DNA of 64,000 nt from Dryomyza anilis (taxonomy: Eukaryota; Arthropoda; Insecta; Diptera; Dryomyzidae): contig OX638130.1 in NCBI GenBank assembly GCA_951804985.1, positions 81,586,583 to 81,650,582 of the forward strand, in the 5' to 3' direction. The notes under the pieces were generated by a model that was given only the letters and a program-made list of their open reading frames with translations, was not told the origin of the DNA and did no database searches. Position 1 is the stretch's first letter. The number at the start of each line of letters is the position of its first letter. The position numbers and the translations under genes are program-made. Below are positions 43,351-55,641 of the stretch, piece after piece.

Positions 43351-44875
43351 AATCAAAATTGTCTAATTCCATATTTATAAAAAAATGAGTTAACCCGGCT
43401 TCGTGTTCTATATCATTTGTTACATATATTGTATTTTCAATATTTTCAGAATTTGAAATTATTAATCAATAAATAAGGTACATGTAAAAAGTCACCAATC
43501 TAAAAATTCATAATTTGAAAAAGTTTGCGTGACAAAATGCAAAGATTGACAACTTGGTAAATTAACAGTATTTCAATAGAATACCAATTATTTATCCTAT
43601 TCAAATTGATCAAGAGGATGCATACCTGTTAGTACAACTGTTAATGCAATAGTTGTTGTACCATGCTTTTTATAATGTACTATTTACGATTTCGATAGCA
43701 AGACCTATAAATATTTATTGATACGTATTATTAATTTCATGGTATAGTCGAATTATCTTTACCTATTAATTATTCAAAACAAAAAAGGATTATAATTACT
43801 TTATTGTATAATTTATTATATTTAAATGTCGAAATTGAAAATCAATTGCCTTAGGTCATTTAGAATTATATGGGAATATTTTTAGCCTTAATTTTTTTGA
43901 GTTTTGTGCTGCAGGAATTCACATTTTCTTGTAACAGTACAAGAATATACAGCGGACTACCTATAAATCACATTTTTCTGCGGCTCAAAAAGTCCAATAC
44001 TCTCTGGAAAAAAATGGTGTAGCGAAAAAAATAGCATTAACATGTAATTGCAGAGTAAATAACAAAATTTATTAAATCAATAGCAATTAGCGTAATTAAA
44101 TGAATTGCATAATAATATTTTAATTATCACTTTTTGGTCAAGAGCAGAAAAAACTGTGTTGCGGTTACAGTGCGCATTAAAGCCAGCTCATATAAAATAT
44201 AGGATGTGTCCGCTTTAGTTCTGCGTGCAGTCAACATTTGTATTATGACATTAAAAAAAAAAGAATTATACAATTTGCATAATTAATAAATCTATACATA
44301 ACAAGAACAATATGCAATACAATTTAAGCCTGAATTTATATAGAATATGGCACTTATAGGCGAAATGTTATGGACCATAAAATAATTCTGTGACCGAATA
44401 CATGTGAACTAAATATTTAAATAATGTGAATGCTGGATTCCATTATACAATGATTTGTAATTCGTTTATCTGTGTCGAAAATGTTTAACATTTTTTTCCC
44501 TTATTGCAAATATTTATTTAGACACGATTTATTTGTGGTTAATATTGCAATTAATTTTTATTAAAAAATACGGAAAGCAAACCCAATGACTCAAACTCCC
44601 TTCCACCAAATGTCACGTGATTAAACATTAATTGATTGTGTGTTTTACACAGCACAAAAAAGTAATAAATACATAATATTTATGTATATTATAATATCAG
44701 GATTTTATGAAGTTTTCATTACATTTGTGATTAATATTTATTTTATTTGTTGGAACTTATGTATATATAAATAAATGTTTGTATTAAATTTGGATAAGAT
44801 GTTGCTTTCCACACATGAGCCCGCTCTACAAAATATTCGAATAATAAGGTATACAAACGGACGTAGCAACACTAA
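43351..44875. other. A+T-rich DNA, nothing recognised
   Basis: No repeat, TIR or frame I can support. Confidence 0.35.
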
Positions 44876-45135
44876 ACTTTTAAATAGTTTGTGATTTTGT
44901 GTGTTTTTGTTTTCGTTTTGTTTTTGCTTCTGTGTTTGTGCTTTTGATTTTGTGTTTTTCCTTTTGTTTTTCTGTTTCTGCATTTGTTCTTTGTATTTGC
45001 TTTTGTTTTTTCATCCTTTTTTTTATTTTGCTGTCGTTTTTATTTTATTGATTTAGTTTTGTGCTTTTGATTTGTGTTTTTGTGTTTTTGCTTTTGTATT
45101 TTTTTTTTGTTTGTATTTGAGTTTTTTGTTTTATC
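44876..45135 (-). repeat. Degenerate (YTTTTG)n tract
   Basis: Almost A-free plus strand: GTGTTTTTGTTTTCGTTTTG, TTGCTTTTGTTTTT and similar. On the minus strand it is the same (CAAAAA)n type as 38865-39580. Confidence 0.8.
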
Positions 45136-45375
45136 TTCTTAGCTGGTATAAGTCTCAAGTTATAACGCGTTTAATGTTTAGATTGTATGGAATGTACCAC
45201 GTCTCTTTGTCCAATCAAGCCCACATATAGCTTATGTTACTCCGGAGTCCATAGTATCCTGGTGCAAAATTTCAGTTAAATCGGTTCAGCGGTTTAGACG
45301 TGATGCTGGAGCAAACAGACAGACCGCCAGACTGATAGACGGACCAAGAGTATTTTATATATAGAAGATATAAGA
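45136..45375 (+). mobile_element. Retroelement-tail-like segment
   Basis: AAATTTCAGTTAAATCGGTT, CAGCGGTTTAGACGTGATGC, CAAACAGACAGACCG and a closing TATATATAGAAGAT follow the pattern seen at 3' ends of many insect non-LTR elements and SINEs. It directly follows the (YTTTTG)n tract. No coding part is present; assignment is by resemblance only. Confidence 0.35.
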
Positions 45376-46620
45376 TAAGAGATTTATCTGTTATATGAGC
45401 TATATGCACAAAACTGAGCAAAACATATTCTATGGTAAACCGATCACTATCTGCCAATCTAAGTTTAGAGTTACTTTGATCTACCACTTTTTGTTTTCTT
45501 GAATTACCCTACAAACCATTTGACGATAATTTTTAAATTCGATATAATAATGTTAAATTTTTGATAAACAACTCAAAGTATTTGAAAACTAAATTGCGTG
45601 ATCTTTATACTTTTGGTCTAAAAATTAAAATTTCTGAACAAACAATATTTGTTTGTCGAAAATAAATTAATTTATGATATCATTTTAAAAAAGCAGAATC
45701 GTAATTTTTGACAATTTTTTTGACTTTTTTTATAATAAAAATTTAAATTTTTTGTCAACTTATGGACATAAATATCTCGCAAATCAATTTTTTTATATGT
45801 AAACTAAATTTTTTGTATTATAGAACAATGTTCTGTGTATCTAATGCAGAAAAGATATTTTCATTTTTGTCATTGGTTAGTTAGGATATTAAAAAAGTTA
45901 AATGAGCTAAACTATGAGAAAATTATAATGGGCTATATCTCAAAAACTAGAGCTAATAGTATAAAACCGTTGTAATTTTCGGAATCAGCGTCACAATTTT
46001 AACTAAGAATTGATGCAATTTTTACTGCACTTAAATAATTGTAATAATATATTTCTAGGACTTTAGTCAAAATTGAAGTAAGAACTATTATTCGTTATTA
46101 GGAGGCTTATATTTCAGAAATAGTACGTGTTGGAGAATTTAGTTGTTTAGAGACTCTAGCTCAGTTTTAATGACGAATATTTTCCCCAAAGACACTATGA
46201 TAGTTTTCTGACTTCTTCCATTGGTATTGACTTCTTAACAAAATTGTTAATTGAAAACCATTTAAAATAGGGGTAAATCGTTAAGATTTACTATAATCGT
46301 TTCCAATAATCGCTCCTTAGACATCAAAAACGTAATATGAACCATTTCGCTACAAAATAACGAACTATATTGGTTATCCTTTGAACCCTTTAGGACCCCA
46401 TAGAGCCTAACGCAGACGTGTAGCGGTATAAGTTTATACTACATTTTTTATCCACAGACCATAGAGAACCTGTAAATCAAAAAAAAAATGGAGTTGGAAA
46501 TGAAAATTTTAGTGCCGCACAGTGTTATTGAAAAGGACAATTTGAGGCTATAAACGATATCGTTTCGATATAGTAAAATTATCGTTTGCTTTGCTGGGTA
46601 ATCTTAATTTTTAGAGACAT
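45376..46620. other. A+T-rich DNA, nothing recognised
   Basis: No feature supported. The CACAGTG at 46517 was considered as a Transib-like end but has no partner. Confidence 0.35.
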
Positions 46621-46622
46621 GC

Positions 46623-46723
46623 TCACGGACATCACTTAATTGATCTAAAAGGATCTATACATTTCCATACCGATCTCATTCTGGGTATGACAAACGAATT
46701 ATCGCAGTAGAGTGTATAAAAAA
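46623..46723 (+). mobile_element. Mini-me A 3'-end remnant
   Basis: ACGGACATCACTTAATTGATC, ATTTCCATACCGATCTCATT and TTCTGGGTATGACAAACGAA line up with the core-to-end part of subfamily A, heavily mutated. Confidence 0.55.
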
Positions 46724-46999
46724 GAATCAGTTTTATAATATTCTAAGAGGATCACTTAAAAAAGTGAATGCCTTCAAATCAGAAATGATATTTGAAAATA
46801 TCGATATTGTAACTAATCGAAAAAAAAATTGTACCTATTTGTATTTATTTTTTTTTCATTAATTTAAATATCTCTTTTTAAATATACAAATTTGAAAATA
46901 TGCAATAAGAGCCTCTTTCATGCTTTTTGATTTTTAAACAAATTTGCCATACTTCATATAGGTTCCAATTTTTATATTGAAGAAAGGGATATTCATTTC

Positions 47000-48000
47000 T
47001 ACACGGATAGAACGATTTGTTTAAAAATGCTTGAATGTAATTATAACGTAATTCGAAATCACCATATAAATATTGGAAGTAATATCTAATTAAATTATAA
47101 TTGAATTCTATTATTATTTTGTTCAGATTGAAATATTATTATACGATATTTAAACATAAATGGCTTTAATCGCGGATATACATGAATTTACTACATTAAT
47201 GTTTCTGTCGAAATATATATTTTTCATCAGATATTAATATATGTATTTTTGATATTTCCGCTATTTAATACACCCAATGTCAATAAGAGGTTCTTTGAAT
47301 TATATGTATTTGGTTATTCGTGATTGTTATTGGGTGACAACGAATTTAAAAATAATAGCATTATTTTGATTATATGTATGTTTGGCATTACGATAGCACA
47401 ATTAAATAACAGCACTGCCTTATTTTAGCAATCAGTAACACTCACATTAATAATTTTCATTTAGTTCAAAAGTTGTTTTTGGTGGAAGAATTTGTTTAAG
47501 TACCGCCAATTATTGTTAATACCAGATGGTGGCTGTTTGTGAAATTTCCAATTCATCCATAAAGTACTGAACTCAAAATAGGAACAATAGATGGAAATAA
47601 AATTTTAGGTATAAATAAAATATGTGTAATAAAAATAAAATAAAAGTTTAAGTTTATAATTATATAATATAAATAAATAAAAGTAATTTAAAAATAGGAA
47701 AAATCCAATATTGTGTAAAGAAGATATTTAGCACTAAATTTACTATTTTTACATTAAAATTAAGTGTAAACATATATATGTTTACATGTAAATAAAATGT
47801 TTTTCACATTCAAACATATGTATGTTTCCAATAACGCCGAAAATTATTCATTCTGAACATAAATATGTTTGGACGAAAACAAAAATAAGTTTGGCTCTTA
47901 TTATGGCAATGAAATAATATTTTTGTTTGCATAAAGCTCCAAAGATATATGTAATGCCTGCAAAATTATGTTTGGGAGAGCCCTTTTTTTGCAGCGTGTA
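47000..48000. mobile_element. TA-flanked TIR element, ATATGTTTG word, 1-kb member
   Basis: Left end TACACGGATAGAACGATTTG; right end read inward TACACGCTGCAAAAAAAGGG then CTCTCCCAAACATAAT, the latter shared with 23987-24303. Words AAACATATATATGTTTAC and CATACATATGTTTG fill the right third. No transposase frame. Confidence 0.6.
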
Positions 48001-48329
48001 TGTTACCATTTTTTAGAAATATACCGGGATACCTATTTTTACAATATTTCACAAAAAATGAATTATTTTCCCACACAAAATTACTTAAAAACTATAATTA
48101 TAATTTTAATAAAATATTCAGTTAGAAAAATAAATAAACATTTTTTGACTAAAATGAAATGTTCTTCCTTCGGTTTTTAGTATACTGTTTCCCTGCGGGA
48201 AAAAATTGTCAATTGCTCCATAACTACCTATCTGGTGAAAAGAGGACTTAACTCTGTTCTAGTTCAAAGGTATGCTAGAAAAGACAATTCGTAATCATTA
48301 TATATGTTCTGTGACCGGTACTATAGATA

Positions 48330-48900
48330 CCGAATAAGAACAAAATCTTGAAGACCAGTTCTGTGATAGTTCTAACGGTCTGCATGAGGTGGTTATTAAC
48401 CCTTCCTAAAACAATGCCATACCGTTTGGCATAATATAAAAATACAGACTTGGATCGGTTCACTATCGCCGAGTCACGTACCTAGTCATATACAATCTTT
48501 CTGTGCAGCTTCACAATACCGCCTGCGATTTTCGTCGACTCGATGTTCGCCAAGTTTAAGACGCATGACTTCGGGGCAGTGATTTCGACAAATATATCCC
48601 TCTCTGAGGATGCGCCAGAGCCCAAACACAATTTGTTCGCACGTTCATTATTTGTTCTAAGAGCCACTTCGGCATTTTGACTTGATTTTGCATACGTTCC
48701 ATCGGAGTGCTTCTGCTTGACGTCGTTGAAGTTCTTTGATCTGCAATCCATGGCTTAGGGTTCAATTCTTCCACACGAATGGCAGTTGTATTTGAAGCGT
48801 TCTTTTTGATTTGGTTTATAAAATTTCTTGGGGCATTTGGTGTCGATCTTGTGCACAAACATTGTACCTTCTGTTACGTCAGCGGCGCCTTCGGACTTCA
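48330..48900 (-). pseudogene. Dead Ty1/copia Gag-protease fragment
   Basis: Reading the minus strand from ~48890 down, one frame gives KCPKKFYKPNQKERFKYNCH, SCGRIEP, a stop, then MDCRSK. This is a C-x2-C..C zinc knuckle in which the His position holds Pro and the next codon is TAA. The same frame continues for 90 codons (48751-48482) and contains LCLGSGASSERDIFVEI, the place of the copia protease DSGASSH-type motif, but the catalytic Asp is Gly. It then reads ..NLANIESTKIAG. Knuckle followed by protease at this spacing is the Ty1/copia order. Integrase and reverse transcriptase are not seen. No LTRs found. Confidence 0.7.
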
Positions 48901-49144
48901 TACTCCTCTAAAAGTGTGTACCTCTAAAAAGCAAAAATTAAAGAAATCTATGTTTGAAACTCAGCATGGGTTGCAATGACCAAATAAGTATAAGTAACGC
49001 AACGGTGTACAATTTTCTGTTGCGCGTTATTGGTATTCGTATTGTTCATATGTGGTACAACTCAAAAGCGACACTTAATTGCTTGCAATTTCTTTGAGTC
49101 GTCAGAACTGATGATGTTTAGATGTTTAGCTTCCAATCAGGAAA

Positions 49145-49215
49145 ATAATTTCTTATTTATTTATTAATATATTTATTTATGTATTTATTTATTTATTTAT
49201 TTATTTATATGTATA
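49145..49215 (+). repeat. (ATTT)n microsatellite
   Basis: About 60 bp of TTTATTTATTTATTTATTTA with a few interruptions. Confidence 0.9.
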
Positions 49216-49379
49216 TTTTTATTGTGGTTGTGCGGAACACTCTTTATTTGTTTATGTACTAAATAGTTTTCGGATTTATAATTCTTGTACCTTGTTTTTA
49301 GTAATCAAAATTTTTTAATATTTATTTATATACTTTTTTTTTCATATAATTTTATCACTATAAATAATAAAAATATATA

Positions 49380-49653
49380 TTTTTTAATATTAATTATCAC
49401 AACAAAGTAAATTAACTACATTTTATAGTAAAATTAAAGGTATATGTAGTAATTTTTGACACATTTGAGGACAAAGTTTAAGATTTTTAATACAAATGTA
49501 TTACATTTTTATATAGAAATGCAGTAAAACATACAAAACAACTATAACAATGGAGTAAAAACAAATACATTTGATTTTGGATATAAATCAAAGACATATG
49601 TACTTATTTTAAATACATTTTTATTTATTTTTATTACAGTAATTTTTTCGGTG
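49380..49653. mobile_element. Possible CAC-ended element, AAATACATTT word
   Basis: The right end read inward is TACACCGAAAAAATTACTG (TA at 49652-49653). Words AAATGTATTACATTT and AAATACATTT recur. The left end is not clear. Confidence 0.35.
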
Positions 49654-49739
49654 TAAGATTCATTTGACAATCTAACAGTTATGTGTAAATAACTTGTGAT
49701 CAGTAAATTTATTGAATGGAATTATACTAAATTGGTATT

Positions 49740-50940
49740 GAAATTGTACTGAAAAAATCATCACTGCTTCCGATATATATTATTTCAGTGTGACAACATT
49801 TGATTGGTGATTCTTGCAGTGTTGCAATTGCTGTATTTAATTAATTTGTGATTTGTTTGTATTTTTCGATTGTTGGTTTGCTTTGTGGAATTTTTCATGA
49901 ATTTTTGTTGGCAGTTAATTAAAATTGATCTCCTACTGTGGAATAATAAACTAAATACAAAATTTCAAATGATTGTTTAATCGAATACAATACAGGTAAT
50001 TATTAAAGTATTTTTGTCCTGCATTAATCAGAATATTTGGCCTTTATATATTTTCTTTAATTTGCAGCATACTGATTCTGAAATTATTTCAACATAATAT
50101 TTATACATATAATTGAGCGACGTTATTTGCTGTACGATGATTCTACTTTTAGTTGCAACGTGGAATATTTTTTGTGTCTTTTTGGAAATCCTTGTTTTTT
50201 TGGTGGAAATCCTTGTGTGTTGTTTTTGTCTGTGTTTGCGTAATGTTGCCAGACGCAATTTAAATGCAAATTTTATGTGAATTCGCACACATGCAAAAAG
50301 CCAACCGACGAGCGCCATCACAATAACCAACACGGCTACCAACAGCAGTACCAATGCCAACTTACATAAAATTAATGCTGCGGGTAGAAAACATTCGCAG
50401 ATTTGTGTTGAAAAAGGTCATAAAATTAAAGGCACCCTGGAAAAAAGCGGCAGCAGCAGCAGAAAACTACATTTCAGATCCTTAATGCACACTACTTTCT
50501 ATGCAAATTTATATGTTTTAAATGCATTTTGTCAGATTTAAGAAACTCTGATTGGGTACGGAATCTTGCGTGTGGAATCGATGCATATATGGCGAATTCG
50601 TGTGTTCAGCATTGCCGCCACTCCCTCATTGTCGCCCAATCCCATGTCCTATGCCAAGGTCCTATTATGGAAAATTAGAGGATTAAGTGTGCGTTGACTC
50701 GAATGTGCGCAGACACAATTACGCTAATTCGGTGGAAATTGTTTGAATCACAATGGCAACGGCAGCAATGACAACAGAATGTCCTCGCTGAATTGCTCTT
50801 CAAGGATATGCCAAAAGACACTCGAGCCGTGGCGCCATACGGTTGGTTAGTATTTGTTTTTTTTAAGATGCCGAAACTAATGCACGAGGGTATTAGATGT
50901 ACTATACATGATGATGACATGTTTGAATGAGAAACTTTTT
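49740..50940. other. Unique, GC-richer non-coding island
   Basis: 50100-50930 is complex, without copies in the window, with CAGCAGCAGCAGAAAAC and TGGCAACGGCAGCAATGAC. The 110-codon minus frame at 50028-50360 begins at a non-AUG codon and shows no domain. Candidate regulatory DNA. Confidence 0.3.
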
Positions 50941-51429
50941 TATTGGGTTTTATACACTTTATAGGACTATAGGCGGAAATAAGTTGATACTTGATGCATT
51001 TACTTTAATTGCAGCCGAATCACTTTATAAATCATAGTGATATTGTTTGGGAATTAGTGGGGCCACATACTCACATCACTGATTAGCATATCGAATTAGC
51101 ATATTCGATTTAAGTTTCGAATATTACAGGCCATTAGATTAATACGCATTTTGCATTTGCTAAAAGCTTTACACAGGACTAATTATATATTATTGAATAT
51201 AATTACAAATGACACGTTTAATGCATTTAATGACATAATAATAGTAGCCAACAGAAATACCCAACTAAATACTCTGAAATATGAAATTAAAAAATATTTC
51301 AAATTATAAACCACAATAGAAACAAAGTACCTACCTAATATTGAAAATATTAAATCGTTTTTAGAGTACATGAGTCAGTATCTGCAAGTGAAATGCACCA
51401 TACAAAGGCAATAGTTAATCTTTTAATTT

Positions 51430-52000
51430 CAAATATGGGGCATTCCATTTTAAAAACATTAACGAAATCAGTTTTTCAAGGATTTTTAATTGGGATAGAA
51501 AACAAAAAAATGGGTATAAATATTTTTCAAATGAAAATATGAATTTGCAATATCCAATGCATTCCCTTTTATATGAAAACTAGTTGTATACTGACTACAG
51601 GCCAGTCTCAAAATATATTTGAGAATGTAGCTACAGGCGTTATCGTTTATAGTATTCTGGGACATCGAGTCGTTTGTAATTAAGAGCTTCCTATGTTGGC
51701 TTCCTATGTTGGCTTCCTACATAATTTTTCTTCATACGTTTAACAAAAAAAAAATGCATTAGAAGATGTTACAGTTTAATACGTCCCACGATGGAGCAAA
51801 CTACATTTGAAAGATGACCTCTTTGGCTACATTTTGACATATGTATATTGTACGTATTCCCTCTTTCATATCAGCATTTTCAATAGATAATAATTTTAAA
51901 TTTAATATAAATTAATTCTCAGCATTTAGCACGCATTATTTATAACACTGTGCAATATGTGCAATACTTAAAAAAAAATCTTCTAATATTACTTTAAACA
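51430..52000 (+). repeat. Dispersed repeat alpha, copy 3
   Basis: Collinear with parts of 4200-5750: ATACTGACTACAGGCCAGTC, TTCCTACATAATTTTTCTTC, CGTCCCACGATGG and TTTTGACATAT. It contains a local 13-bp duplication TTCCTATGTTGGC. Confidence 0.5.
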
Positions 52001-52222
52001 TATTTTATTTCAATATCTCATAAGTATCCTTGGAAATATCTTTTGCGATAATTCAAAAAATGTGGTACGACTATCACAAATATATCATATTGTTGGTATA
52101 AATATAGGAGTTTAAATATATAATAAAAAAAGAAAAAATTTTGTTTTTTTCTTCATCGCGATAATAAAGCGAAATACCGCCCAAAAGCTATCAACACTAT
52201 CTTCCAAATGTTTGCCGGGTAC

Positions 52223-52470
52223 CTGGGGGGTTACTCTGTATCACGATTCGAAAGTCAATGCGATACGAAAGTCAATCCTATTTGAAGAAAAAAGTGTTAC
52301 GAAGGCAAAATCACACAACCTAACGGAATTATAAAGGTAACTGTGTTGTTACTTAAAATGATTTAAAAAGTAAGCTCCAAATTTGAATGTGAAAGTCACA
52401 CTATCAAAATACCATTTATTAGAATGCGAGTAATGTCACTTTCTAATCGCGTTACAGAGTAACCCCCCTG
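52223..52470. mobile_element. MITE with ~30-bp GGGGGGTTACTCTGTA inverted ends
   Basis: Left CTGGGGGGTTACTCTGTATC; right read inward CAGGGGGGTTACTCTGTAAC; both continue CGATT.GAAAGT. 248 bp, non-coding. CAGGG-type ends suggest hAT, but no 8-bp duplication is visible, so this is tentative. Confidence 0.6.
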
Positions 52471-53086
52471 ACTAGCTGCTTGTTATACCCTACACAAATA
52501 GTGAAAAGGTATATTCAGTTTGGTAGGCCGTTTATAATACCCAGAAGTAAGTATAACCGGTATGAAACAGTATATATTTTCTTGATCAGCATGACCTCCT
52601 TAGTCGATTTTGCGATGTCCGCCTGCCTGTCTGTACGACTGACTGTATGTCCGCTTGTCTGTTGAAATCAGTACTTCTGAAAAATAATGAGTTAGATCAA
52701 TTTAGATTACCTGTATATCTACGCGGTCATCGTAAGGAAATTGGCATGATCGGTCAACTGTGACATGTGAACCGACTAGTTATGTTCAAATAACTTATAT
52801 AAAATGTACATCAGATGATATATTATATAAAATGTACACAGATGAATTATACTTCATACAGGCTTAAAAATTTGTCTGATCAAATATAATTGACTTTATG
52901 TTAAAATATCTGATAATAATGTTTTCTGCGACCGACTTTAATTTCACAAAAAAAAAACTTGAAATTCGGTACATCTACCCATTTGTATATCAAATGAAAG
53001 TAAATTCTTCATCGATTGCTCGTTTGTAGTTATTTTCAGGATTCGTATGCCCTGGTGACATATGTATCACTTTAAATGGTAATAAT

Positions 53087-53850
53087 CAGGGCACGCTTTT
53101 ATATGTATTTACATATTCAATATTTAAATATATATTTTAAGAATTTTTAAGTAAAATTCCATATATTTGAATTCATCTATATAAATCCATATTTTTGATA
53201 AAAAGTGACTCATATGCCTCAATTTCGACAAATTTTCACTAAAATTTTAACTTTTCAAACAAATAAAAAAAAATCAAACAATCATACTGCAGAAAACTAT
53301 AACTGGATATCACTACAGGAGACAATAGATTCTGTTTTGTAACAAATTTGATTGGGTGTAATGCAAAAGCAAGTTCACAGTGACCTGTTTGATTTAGAAA
53401 GTTCATTCCCCATATACAAAAGAGTTCTTTTGTTTTATTTTTGTATTTAACTCAGAAACAAAATGGTGCAGTATAAGACATTTGTTTACATGCGAAAAAT
53501 ACTATTCAATCAACATCAGAATATAGCCTTATTCCCGATTTACATTGTATCCTCTGTGAGAAACACCATATCGGGTTGCATTTTTCCAAAAATTTGATCC
53601 TAGGTAAATTACATTTTTCACATATGAAACAATTGTAATCGAGCATTTGAAAAACAATTTTGTTTGGAAAATATATTTTTTTCTGTATAATTTATATTTT
53701 TCATGAGAGTAAATTTAAAACAAAATTTATATCCATATATTAAGTTTTTGATACATATTTTTAGATTTTTTGACCCATATTTGTCTAGTTTTTTTGTCCA
53801 AAATCCGTTCATATATTCCTAGTTTTTCATTCATATAATTGTTAGCCCTG
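53087..53850. mobile_element. hAT-like MITE, CAGGGC ends, 8-bp target duplication
   Basis: Ends CAGGGCACGCTTTTATATGT and, read inward, CAGGGCTAACAATTATATGA. Exact flanks GTAATAAT (53079-53086, 53851-53858). Inner arms repeat CATATATTT / AAATATATG words. No transposase. Inserted in the tail/flank of the SINE at 53859, so it is the younger of the two. Confidence 0.8.
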
Positions 53851-53858
53851 GTAATAAT

Positions 53859-54092
53859 AATATAATAGTTTGGCGCTACAGTCCTATAAGAACTTATGCC
53901 GATCTTTGATCTGTGCGTGTTATATTTTTACTCAAAGTGGTGGAACCTACAGTTTATTGCCGACTCCGAACGGTGGGTGAGAGCTTTTCATAGGCAATGT
54001 TTTACTCTCGTAGGTTTGCCATTTACTGCCGACAGGTAGCGCGGTATAGAAAAATGTTTTTATTAAAAGATGTTGTTAGCCCCCGTCCAGGC
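53859..54092 (-). mobile_element. SINE S1, copy d, 5'-truncated
   Basis: The tail side (AATAATATAATAGTTTGGCG) is on the left; the body runs to GTTGTTAGCCCCCGTCCAGG, stopping before the tRNA-like head. Inserted in mini-me A6. Confidence 0.8.
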
Positions 54093-54218
54093 ATTATATT
54101 ATATGTATAGCATATTTATAGTCGGCTTATACCGACTTACTTACTTACTTCATCACATCAACTATCTCAATTTCTTTAATTCAAAATTTTCCATATCATC
54201 TAACCTTCCTTACTGGTT

Positions 54219-54477
54219 ATATTTGGAATTTAACTTCGATTCTTCACTAAATCTCATGCTTAAGTTTGCACATGAAGTACGTCATTGCGTTTGATCTTCA
54301 TACGTCCTGTTCCGACACCTTATGTCTTTTTAATACCAATATATAAGGCGTTTTCTGTTTCGCCGCGATTAAAATATATGATGTTGGAAATTCGTTGTCC
54401 TACAGCTTTTAACTTTTTTTTTGCGTAATTTAACGTTGGTTTTCAAATTTTTTTTATCGTATTTAATTAAGACGGTA
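54219..54477. other. Unique DNA, nothing recognised
   Basis: No supported feature. Confidence 0.35.
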
Positions 54478-55385
54478 TATTCAAAAAGATCCCATATTCC
54501 ATATCAAATTATTTAACATTGTTTAAATGGTGCTAAGTTATGTTCAAATTGAGCTGTTAGGGTAAAGTAGGAAACAGTGTGGTAAAGTGGGAAACGTAAT
54601 TTATGCAATGTTTGATGAAATTTTAGTGAAAAAATTATGTTATATGAATTATCTAATTGGTTTAGCCCAGAAAAAAAACTTCAATAGTGGCGACAAACCA
54701 GTGAAAAGTAATATTTTGACATCACCTGAGATTAAAACTGAATTGCAGAAGAAAGCTGAGAAGTGATCCTTTAATAGGAGCAAAAAGAATACATCGGTAA
54801 ATATAATTCAACTTCATCAGAAAAAGAAGAAGTTTGTACAATTTTCATGAATCAGATGCCAAAGAAATTAAATTTCAACAATTCAGTGAACTGCAATATC
54901 TGCAAACGGCCGGTATACTTGAAATGTGCGAACTTGATGCACAGCGACTACACCTCCATTGACACTCAGAATATTCTGGTTATGAGTAAATGCACCATTT
55001 TTTTTCGTATTTTTCTAACATAACTACTGAGGTGTTTGTGACATTAAACTTTTTTTTCTTATTTTTTCATGCATTACCATTATTTTTTTTATTATATTAT
55101 TATAATTTTTTATCCTCAATGATTTTGTGATAGAAAAACAAAACATGAAAAGAAAAGACTAAAATAGCATTTTGTTAAAAAATTTGAAGTTTTCCACTTT
55201 ACCCCAATATTTCTCAACATGTCTGAAAGAATCGCTCAAAATTCAATAAAAAAGTCATTTAAATTGTTTTCTGTTAAAGCACAAACTTAGATCATGTACC
55301 AATCTATAGACACTAAAAAATTATGAAAATGTTTTTTTTTTGAGGATAATCAAAGCATGTTCCACTTAACCCCAGGCTCCCCTAT
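54478..55385 (+). mobile_element. Decayed pogo-like transposon remnant
   Basis: Left part has GGGTAAAGTAGGAAACAG and GGTAAAGTGGGAAACG; the right end reads GTTCCACTTAACCCCAGGCT then CCCCTA. Such GGGGYAAAGTGG motifs are common in pogo-like ends. It is collinear with 29950-30540. Between them lies a broken C-terminal transposase domain (54778-55023). Exact termini and target duplication are not resolved. Confidence 0.55.
54778..55023 (+). pseudogene. Broken C-terminal zinc-binding domain of a pogo-like transposase
   Basis: An 81-codon open frame with no start codon at its head contains EKEEVCTIFMNQMPKKLNF and CNICKRPVYLKCANL. The paired-Cys pattern with a following LKC resembles the PHD-like zinc segment at the C-terminus of many insect pogo-like DDE transposases; here one Cys is Phe (CTIF) and the usual His is Tyr. 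The segment just upstream, in another frame, is Lys/Glu-rich (ELQKKAEK), as expected before this domain, so at least one frameshift and a stop separate them. The same region in 30170-30300 is more decayed. Confidence 0.5.
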
Positions 55386-55466
55386 TTAATGTGGTATATA
55401 AAAATAATAATTTATATTTTTAACTAGTTTTAATAATACAAAAAATATTCATTGCATGTTATTTTT

Positions 55467-55605
55467 TTTATACCCTACACCTATGAGGTACAGGGTATAT
55501 TAACTTTGTGCATATATTGTAACGCCCCTTAGGAGGCGTGTCCGGTATGGAAAAGTATATATATTCTTGATCAGCATCACTACCCGAGTGCGTTTAGCCA
55601 TGTCC

Positions 55606-55641
<36 letters not shown>

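Larger units (their letters stand above)
52483..54218 (-). mobile_element. Mini-me A6, diverged, split by a hAT MITE and a SINE
   Basis: A-type sequence is at 52483-53080 (TATACCCTACACAAATAGTG.. to ATCACTTTAAATGG) and resumes at 54093-54218 (TATTTATAGTCGGCTTATAC.., ATCTAACCTTCCTTACTGGT). The order is that of one minus-strand copy interrupted by ~1.0 kb. Divergence is the greatest among the long A copies. Confidence 0.75.

Noticed and set aside
46510..46530. CCGCACAGTG as a second Transib-like end
   Set aside because: No facing partner end, no matching A-rich block at base 30 and no 5-bp duplication could be found.
48779..48979. Plus-strand frame over the copia relic
   Set aside because: Antisense shadow of the Gag-protease fragment.
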